Positions 57,179 through 64,000 of a DNA stretch of 64,000 bases are shown here, one piece after another. This DNA is from Hyphodiscus hymeniophilus (lineage: Eukaryota > Ascomycota > Leotiomycetes > Helotiales > Hyphodiscaceae): NCBI GenBank assembly GCA_016508695.1, contig VNKQ01000002.1, positions 2,666,001-2,730,000 of the forward strand. The letters run 5' to 3'. The notes under the pieces were generated by a model. The model ran no database searches. It was not told where the DNA came from and was given only the letters and a program-made list of their open reading frames with translations. Numbering within the stretch: position 1 is the stretch's first letter; the number at the start of each line of letters is the position of its first letter. The position numbers were made by a program, and so were the translations under genes.

Positions 57179-59053
57179 GCTCATGATCAGATGGCTTATG
57201 GACCATCCTGTATTTACACATAGAAGTTTATGTTAAATTGGACCAAAGCACTGCCAAACCCCCAGTAGGGTACCCTATGTGATTGTCTGGAATACTCTGA
57301 TTGAGGACAACTTTCTGGGCTCCTTTTCACTGGAAGACGGGACGAGTTGATCCGCATACGACTATTCCTGTACAACCTGCCAGAATGGTTTGCATCCATG
57401 CACAACTCTTATTCACCAGTGAGATATATGTCCTCTGAAGAAGGTTCCAGCGCATATAACATAAGCTACGGCAATCGTTACTTATCTCCTGTTGTGCTAA
57501 AGTCTTGTTACATACGGAAGAATCTACTTGGCGACAGTCTAGGTTGTTATACAGACTCCGAGTCCACTGTGGCATATCATCATGCCTAGTAGCCACACTT
57601 TAGTGAGCAGTATGAAAGTCTTACCACCGTGGTGTCTATTGCTGGATGTGCAGCAGATAAGTTGTCTAATATTTGTGTTCTTGAAGTCCAGAGCGTTCCA
57701 ATGTTGAAAGAGCTTTCACGAGGAATTTGCTTAGCAAGAGTGGATTCCTTTGGAGTCCTTTACGCATTGAAGAATATCAAGGTCTGGTGGACTAAGTCGA
57801 GGAGGAATATAAATGTGGCTTTTCTCATTCGAGGTGAGTTGCGTGCCCTCCAGTTCTCGTCAATTTTCTCCCAGGAATCATCGATTCATCGTTGATTCCA
57901 TTTGTCAAGGCAGTCCTTGACTCTTCTCTTTCACCGCATCGGTGGACGAGTCGACAGCTGTCTTAATCCATTTCCCTTGCAACTTCGTAGTTCGAGATCA
58001 CAGCAAGAACTTCATCTAATTTGACTAAAGGATCAAATGGCTTATCTTTTCAAAGCCATACGTTAATGGGATGACAATTATCGACTCGCCATGCCCATTA
58101 GACACAGCCCATCGAAACTTTTCGAGCTGGATATCGGTGGTAAAGTCAGGGACTTAGGATGCGCGCGAATTCCTACTCATAGAGACAATCCGGTTACGCA
58201 GCTTCTTCCAGAGATTATTTGGACTAGATAATGCTCGTGCTGACTCCATTCGACAGAGCTTCTTGCTGGAGGTTACATTGAGTTTTGTTTTCCCTGTATT
58301 CAAACTGTGATATCTGGTGAGATGGGCATCAAGATAGAGGAGTTTGCGATTGGGCCGGGCGAGAGGGGTAGCCCGGTAGAGAGATATTTGTTCGCCGCCA
58401 ACCATCTGCCTTGGGCGGCCCTGTCCGTTCGTTCGGGGGTCAAAGCTCTCTTATCTTTTCGCGGCGCGGAAGCCAATCCGACCGCTCCAAAAGCTCCGTT
58501 GCTTGGGGAGAGTTCCCCTTGCAATCAACGGGCTTGTTTCTTACTGTACTACAACAGTACGACCGGTGCTATACTGTCCTCAATCTACGTAGCATTCATG
58601 CCAACAGCATCAACCACGTCAGTGCGTACTGTAAGGAAGCTCCAATCAGAAACTCGGTTCGGCGATGCGAAAACAAGCATAATAAACACCGTATTGAATA
58701 GAGATCATTCCCCCTCAGTCCGCTATTCCATGTCGGGAAGGTTGATCGATGTCCGAACGCCTTCTCCTGTCGATAACTGACGGATCCCACCAACGACACG
58801 GCTCACATTATGCGGCTTGAAATGGGTTGAGGGGAAAACGTCCGTCTAGTCTCGATTAGACGCTCATTCGGCCACCCATGATTCCATAAACGAAGCAAGT
58901 TCCCTGTAGACCTTTCCACCAGTTCCTTGGTATAATTCTAGCCTCGTGCAAGACACGACGATCCCAGCACGAGTCTTGTGCTCTTCCTGATAACAAGACG
59001 GCTCGAACGTGCCCAGATTGGAAGGTAAATAGAGGATCTCCCATCATGACGAC
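57179..59053. other. Intergenic region, no gene accepted
   Basis: About 1.9 kb between the Dsc2-like gene and the sedolisin promoter. A more GC-rich island at roughly 58300-58560 is open in frames on both strands (up to 157 codons) but has no recognised motifs and no good start. The rest is ordinary non-coding DNA. Confidence 0.45.
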
Positions 59054-59060
59054 TATATAA
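59054..59060 (+). promoter_or_regulatory. TATA box of the sedolisin gene
   Basis: TATATAA lies 67 bases upstream of the ATG at 59121, a typical distance for a short-leader fungal gene. It fits an inducible secreted-enzyme gene. Confidence 0.6.
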
Positions 59061-59120
59061 TCCTCATAAGCTCCTGAAGTAGGGAACTCGTTGCTGGAAG
59101 ACTTCCTCGGTGCTTTCATC

Positions 59121-61557
59121 ATGCGTTTCTCAATCGTTGCAATCGGTGGTCTCTTGTCCGGAGTAATTGCTGCTCCTACAGTCAACTCCAAGCGCCATGT
59201 CGTCCATGAGCGTAGAGAAACACTGCCTGTTCATTGGGTGAAGGAATCAGAGCTTCAATCAGATGCAATCCTGCCAATGCGAATTGCTCTTTCGCAGAGC
59301 AATCTTCACAAAGCAGAGGAGTTCTTGATGGACGTCTCACATCCGGATTCTCCCAATTTTGGCAAGCATGTGAGTTCCAAAGAGCGTCCATACTTTTTTC
59401 GAACTCTAGGGAGCTGGATAGATCTTGGAAGCAATCCTTAGACATTCCTAACTCCGAACTGGGCAGCTACTGATATGGTTAATACGTAGTGGTCAGCGAA
59501 ACAAGTCGCTGAGACCTTTGCTCCTACTGAAGATGCAATTACGGCTGTTCTTGAATGGCTCGCAGAATCCGGCATCTCTGGCGACAGAGTCAAGCAATCG
59601 CAAGGCCTCAACTGGGTCCATGCTGATGTTACTGTTTCCGAGGCCGAATCTCTCCTCAAGACCAAGTACTATAAATACAAGCACGCCCAAACTGGCCAGG
59701 CACACGTCGCATGTGAGGATTACAGCATTCCAGAGGATATTCAAAGTCATGTCGATTTCGTATCTCCTACTTTGCACTTCGATGCGAAGGTCGCTCAACC
59801 AAAGAAGAAACGATCGCTCGAGCAGAGATCGACTTCTACTAAAGGTCACAATATTCAGCCTGGAATCGGTCATTCATTAGGATCTCCTGGAAGCGGATCG
59901 TTGCCCAAAGACGGTGGACGTGTTCCGTTTGGAAAAGTTCTTAATGAACTCGAAAACTGTGACACATCGATAACGCCCGATTGCTTACGAGCCTTGTACT
60001 TGTTCCCGCCTGACTTCCCTGCCAACCCCAAGAGTAAGTTCACCACTTTACTGAAGTCTAGCTTCGTCACAAGGATATCATGAATGGATGCTTAAAATCT
60101 CACGAAGTCTTGAAAGATTGGCGTTGAGTCCTTGGGGGTGTTGATTTGCACACGTGACATCATGATGAATGGCGTGGCTGTATGAACGGCTCAACTCTTT
60201 CACAACCAGTAGACACCATCATGGTACCCAATGGCGAGTTTACATTGTACACCGAAGTGTGACTGATTTCAATAGACTCATATGGAATCGTCGAATACAC
60301 GCCACAAGCGTACCTCCCCAGCGATCTGGACATGTTCTTCCGAAACTTCTCGCCCTCCCAAGTTGGCCAACGTCCAATCTTCGACTCAATCGACGGTGGA
60401 GTTCTCCAGACATTGGTCGAATCATTCAACGAGAACGGTGAATCAGACCTTGATCTGGAGTACTCCATGACCCTCGTTTCTCCCCAAAAAGTTACTCTTT
60501 ATCAGACGGGTGATATCTATGAGGGTGCTTCTTTCAACAATTTCCTTGACGCGTTGGATGCCAGTTACTGCACGTACGATGGGGGAGATGACCCAACACA
60601 AGACGGTATCTATCCTGATCCTAATGGTGTTGGATATGGTTATTACTCTGGTCCGGAGGCCTGTGGCGGTTTTGCGGCAACCAAGGTCATCTCCACTTCT
60701 TACAGCTACAATGAAGCAGATCTCACTCCTTTCTATGAGATGAGACAATGTCATGAGTATATGAAGCTCGGACTTCAGGGTGTCACCTTCCTGTATTCGT
60801 CAGGAGACTACGGAGTTGCAGGAAACCAGGGAAAGTGTATTGACCCAACGACTGGCGCGTACAATAATGGTAAGGCTCCTTTGAATTCCTTAAAGTTCTC
60901 AGCTGACCTTTGAAACAGGCACATCCGGAATGTTCAACCCATCCTTTCCGGGCACCTGTCCTTACATCACTTCTGGTAAGTAAACAAGCTCCAATACTCA
61001 AGGATGAGAAGCTTATTGCGTTTGTAGTTGGAGCCACACAAGTAAAGCCTGGTGCGTCTGTGACACAGCCCGAAGAAGCAGCAGAGTCAGTCATCTACTC
61101 TGGGGGCGGATTTTCAAACGTGTTCGGCACCCCATCTTACCAGGCCTCTGCGGTCAAAAGCTACTTCGCGAATCACAAACCATCCTACGGCTCCGACCGC
61201 TACAATACCTCCCAGACCTCTCGCGGTTTTCCGGACGTGAGCGCCAACGGCGTCAATTACGTTATTGCCATTGACGGTAACTTTAGCTATGTCTACGGAA
61301 CGAGTGCCAGTTCTCCCACGTTCGGCTCAGTGATGACGCTTATCAATGCTGCGAGAATGGATGTCGGGAAGAGCTCGGTTGGGTTCATCAATCCAGTGCT
61401 TTACGCTAACCCGGGTATCTTGAACGATATCACATCGGGTGGGAATCAAGGTTGTGGAACTCCAGGCTTCACGGCTGTTAGTGGGTGGGATCCTGTGACG
61501 GGACTTGGCACGCCGAACTTTGTCAAGATGGTCGCGAGGTGGTTGACTCTACCTTGA
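59121..61557 (+). CDS. Secreted sedolisin-family peptidase (S53, tripeptidyl-peptidase type)
   Basis: Exons 59121-59369, 59490-60033, 60276-60869, 60919-60975 and 61028-61557 give 657 residues, all phases consistent. Residues 1 to about 18 are a signal peptide. The prodomain runs to about 190 and ends near a dibasic KKKR (188-191), a likely kexin cleavage site, followed by a Gly/Ser-rich linker. The catalytic domain has Glu320 and Asp324 in GESDLDLEY, the oxyanion-hole Asp442 in SSGDYG, and the nucleophile Ser574 in GTSAS. The C-terminal calcium-binding segment is DITSGGNQG...GWDPVTGLGTP. All catalytic residues are intact, so an active acid peptidase is expected, releasing tripeptides or cutting proteins outside the cell. 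Introns are 120, 242, 49 and 52 nt. A TATA box at 59054 suggests induced expression. Confidence 0.93.
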
Positions 61558-61991
61558 TGAGTGTGAAGGAATTTACATTGGATGTGTGGACTATGACGAT
61601 ATGAAAGAGACCCTATATATATACATAACGAGCAATAAGATGAAGCTAGTACTTGTACCTACTCACGAAGAAATGTTTGGTTTGCTTTCAGTAGGAGATG
61701 TGCGGACCAAATAATTCTGCTGTAGTGTATGAATTATAAAACCTCATAGGCCAAGTATGTCCCAATGTATTTTAATACTTTACACATTCAAATGACTGGC
61801 AGCTATCGTCTCTTTCAATGATACCTAAGCCCCCTTCAAAGGAGGAGACTGACAAAGCTAAGCGAGCTACGTCACCCCACTCTTCTTCGCAAGAGTGGGA
61901 GTTCAATCTCGACTTCGACTTCGTCTCTTCCACGTTCTCGAATTACCTCCTTCAGCCCTTCATCCTCCACTCGGGTCCATCAATAACCACC
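61558..61991. other. Intergenic region between sedolisin and amidase
   Basis: About 430 bases. It holds an AT-rich 3' end with a short alternating TA run near 61615-61625 and then the amidase leader. The frame upstream of 61992 is open back to an ATG at 61818 but is Ser/Lys-rich and unlike the start of amidases, so I treat it as leader. Confidence 0.5.
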
Positions 61992-63180
61992 ATGAGCGGT
62001 CTAGGAGGACTCAACAAAACCACCGGGGGAATCGTGATAGCAACTGTGCAATCACAACTCTTCCACGTGACGACACCCTCCGAGCTCTCGACTGCCGTAA
62101 ATCATGTATGCAGTCTCGTACGGCAGACGAAGCGTGCTTGCCCAGCGGTCGACTTTGTTCTTTTCCCTGAATACAGCATTCATGGGCTTACGATGTGCTT
62201 GGATCCGTCGATCCTCTGTACACTAGACGGGCCGGAAGTGGGTGCTTTCAAGGAAGTTTGTAAAGAGGAGAAGATCTGGGGTTGTTTCAGTATCAGTATG
62301 GACCCTGTTATGCTGGATTCTGATGTTTCGTTTTGCGAGTCCCGAGACTCGAGAGTGTACTCGATCTTAGTGAATGCTTGCTCAGAAAGAAAAAAAGATC
62401 AAGTGTCTTATTCAGAATGCTTGATCTCGCTTAACCCCTTTTCTTCTCATTTCAGGGACTCGCTGATGTTTCCCAGTGGAGCCAAACTTTCTATCTCCAG
62501 GTGCCAAACCATGGAATACGGGTATCACGATCAACAGCGAGGGAGAGATCGTGAATTACTACCGCAAGATGCATCCCTGGATCCCCGTCGAGCCATGGTA
62601 TCCCGGAAACCAAGGGGTCTCGGTCTTCACCGGTCCCGGTGGAGTCAAAATGTCCCTCATAATCTGCCACGACGGCATGTTCCCCGAAATGGCACGAGAG
62701 GCAGCCTACCTCGGCGCCGAAGTGCTCCTCCGTACAGCGGGATACACAAGCCCAATCAAGCAAAGCTGGGACATCACCAACCGCGCGAACGCAGTGGCGA
62801 ACCTCATGTACACCGTCAGCGTGGCGCTCGCGGGGAGTGACGGAACGTGGAGGAGCATGGGCGAGGCGATGTTTGTCGATCCTGAGGGAAACGTGCTGGA
62901 GAGGGCCGATGGGACGGTCGATGCGATCTTGGCTTGTGAGATCCGGCCCGAGGAGGTCAGGAGACGGAGGAGAGGGTGGGGAGTTGAGAATAATCTCTTC
63001 CAGTTTGGTCATCGAGGGTATGTTGCTGTGGAAGGTGGGGCGGGTGATTGTCCTTACACGTATATGCGCGATTTGATGAAAGGTCAATATCGTCAGGCAG
63101 AGGATGGTGAGGTGTTGGTGAGGGATGGCACGTCTTGTGGTTATGAAAAGTCCGTGGCTGAATATGTTGATGAAGTGTAG
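61992..63180 (+). CDS. Aliphatic amidase/formamidase (nitrilase superfamily)
   Basis: Exons 61992-62295 and 62477-63180 give 335 residues, the usual length of the family. The nitrilase triad is complete: Glu60 (FPEYS), Lys132 (YYRKMHPW) and Cys165 (ICHDGMFPE); the auxiliary Glu140 (PVEPW) is also present. The start SGLGGLNK and the motif RTAGYTSPI are characteristic of AmiE/AmiF-type amidases, which cleave short aliphatic amides or formamide to ammonia and the acid. It should be cytosolic; a nitrogen-scavenging role is inferred. The 181-nt intron is flanked by a GTATGG donor and a CCCAG acceptor. A stronger-looking TTTCAG acceptor 21 nt upstream would bring in a stop codon, so it is not the productive one. 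I place the start at 61992 by family similarity; the frame extends to an ATG at 61818. Confidence 0.92.
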
Positions 63181-63743
63181 TCCTGGTCATAAAAGCAAAC
63201 TCCGCAAAGCTTCTTAATAGATACTCGAGTAATCTGCATTCTCCAAATCTTTGTCTTCAACTAGTGATCATTCTTGTGACTGTAAAGATTTGTGGTAAAT
63301 ATAAATCTTTGTGCTCACGATGTACTCCTGTCTCAGACCCTCAATAGCCGCTGGGGTAATCGTAAGAAATAATTCTTGCCTGTCGTTGCTGGTCCATATT
63401 GATATTTAAACCACCTGGGAGACCTTGAAGCTCTTGATTGATGTTGGGCGTTTCGGAGATGCCTCCGTACCCCAATAAGCAAAATGAATATTTCGTCACG
63501 TGGGTTCAAATTTGCACAGGTCATACACTTCGATGCTTGAGTGCCCTTCCCTTATCTAGATACAGTCTCCGACCAAGAAGATTGTAGGTTTATATGCCAC
63601 CTTTCCTCAGTCAGTGCAGGAGACGGAATTTGTTGACCAATGCAGCTAGCCGGGAACACGGGCCTCACAGCCTTCCTCTGAGCGCGACTTCTCAGCCTTG
63701 CCAACGGGCAACCTCTACCCTGTAACGGCAACCATAACTCTCC
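63181..63743. other. Intergenic region, no gene seen
   Basis: About 560 bases between the amidase stop and the start of the OGFr-domain gene. No repeats or RNA genes are recognised. Confidence 0.5.
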
Positions 63744-64000
63744 ATGTCCAAACGAAAGTAAGCATCAAACTCTATTGATACACTACACATCATCTAATAA
63801 CCACTTACAGGCGCATGGAAGGAACTTCAGTCATGGATTTCTTCCGCTCTGCACAAACGCCCACCCAACCCGCGACGCTGATTGCCTTCTACGAAGGAAC
63901 TGGCACCGATGCCCGCGGCAGACGCCTCTCCGAGATACTGCAATGGGGAGAACAAAAGCTGGAGTCCTCACACAATTATATCCAGACGCTCTTTCCTTTG
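63744..64000 (+). CDS. OGFr-domain protein, 5' part only (runs off the window)
   Basis: Exon 1 (63744-63757) has just 14 nt; after a 53-nt intron (GTAAGC donor, acceptor TTACAG), exon 2 starts at 63811 and is open to the window edge. The visible 68 residues start MSKRKRMEG and continue into FYEGTGTDARGRRLSEIL and ESSHNYIQTLFPL. This pattern (aromatic start, Gly-rich middle, then LESSHxYIQxLFPL) is the beginning of the conserved domain of opioid growth factor receptor (OGFr) proteins. That domain occurs in many fungal and bacterial proteins unrelated to opioid signalling, and its biochemical role is unknown. The rest of the gene lies outside the window. Confidence 0.8.

Noticed and set aside
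61818..61991. In-frame upstream extension of the amidase with its own ATG
   Set aside because: Low-complexity Ser/Lys/Phe content unlike amidases; family members start at the SGLGGLNK segment.
1..64000. tRNA, 5S rRNA and transposon searches by eye
   Set aside because: No B-box-like GGTTCRANNCC in a tRNA context, no 5S-like sequence, and no transposase, reverse transcriptase or terminal repeats were recognised; a tool-based search (tRNAscan, Rfam, RepeatMasker) would be decisive.

Overview
The window is nuclear DNA of a filamentous ascomycete (Pezizomycotina). The evidence is numerous short spliceosomal introns (mostly 46-60 nt, donors such as GTAAGT/GTATGT, branch points such as CTAAC, acceptors CAG/TAG), fungal-specific gene families, and intron-split homologues of standard fungal housekeeping genes. 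A Leotiomycete-like origin is my impression only. I rebuilt 17 complete protein-coding genes plus one running off the right edge. For every complete multi-exon model the splice phases agree and the summed exon length is divisible by three, which is the main support for the coordinates.

Left part (1-17 kb, accessory in character): a short-chain dehydrogenase (625-1578, +), a small secreted protein with its own TATA box (2421-2819, +), and converging on it a very large NLR-type gene (3199-9924, -) with an N-terminal helical domain, a NACHT NTPase and a long TPR-like tail. Then come a 2-oxoglutarate/Fe(II) oxygenase (13210-14364, +) and a membrane-anchored GT8/Gnt1-like glycosyltransferase (15702-16868, +), separated by 1.3-3.3 kb gaps.

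Middle (16.9-32.7 kb): a gene-poor stretch of almost 16 kb in which I find no convincing gene, only scattered short ORFs, a (TGC)7 microsatellite and a small palindromic cluster. Its right end is probably the promoter and leader of a C2H2 transcription factor (32671-34075, +).

Right part (35-64 kb, gene-dense housekeeping): mitochondrial i-AAA protease Yme1 (+), then a long run on the minus strand: a PLP aminotransferase, V-ATPase subunit a, a conserved protein with a possible tubby-like fold, a serine beta-lactamase/transesterase-like protein, the ER lectin Yos9 ending in KDEL, an ING/PHD chromatin protein and a cis-prenyltransferase (Rer2-like). The plus strand then carries a Dsc2-like rhomboid pseudoprotease, a secreted sedolisin (S53) peptidase, an aliphatic amidase/formamidase and the 5' end of an OGFr-domain gene. 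Yos9 (glycan reading in ERAD), the dolichol-forming cis-prenyltransferase and the Dsc2-like protein (membrane-protein ubiquitination) all act in the endoplasmic reticulum/Golgi system, but nothing in the DNA shows co-regulation beyond the shared 395-bp promoter region of the last two.

The most interesting items are the NLR gene, a NAGNAG splice acceptor that would change the spacing of the first zinc finger of the C2H2 factor, alternative C-termini of the aminotransferase, a conserved-looking Gly-rich tail ending in Cys, and the gene desert.
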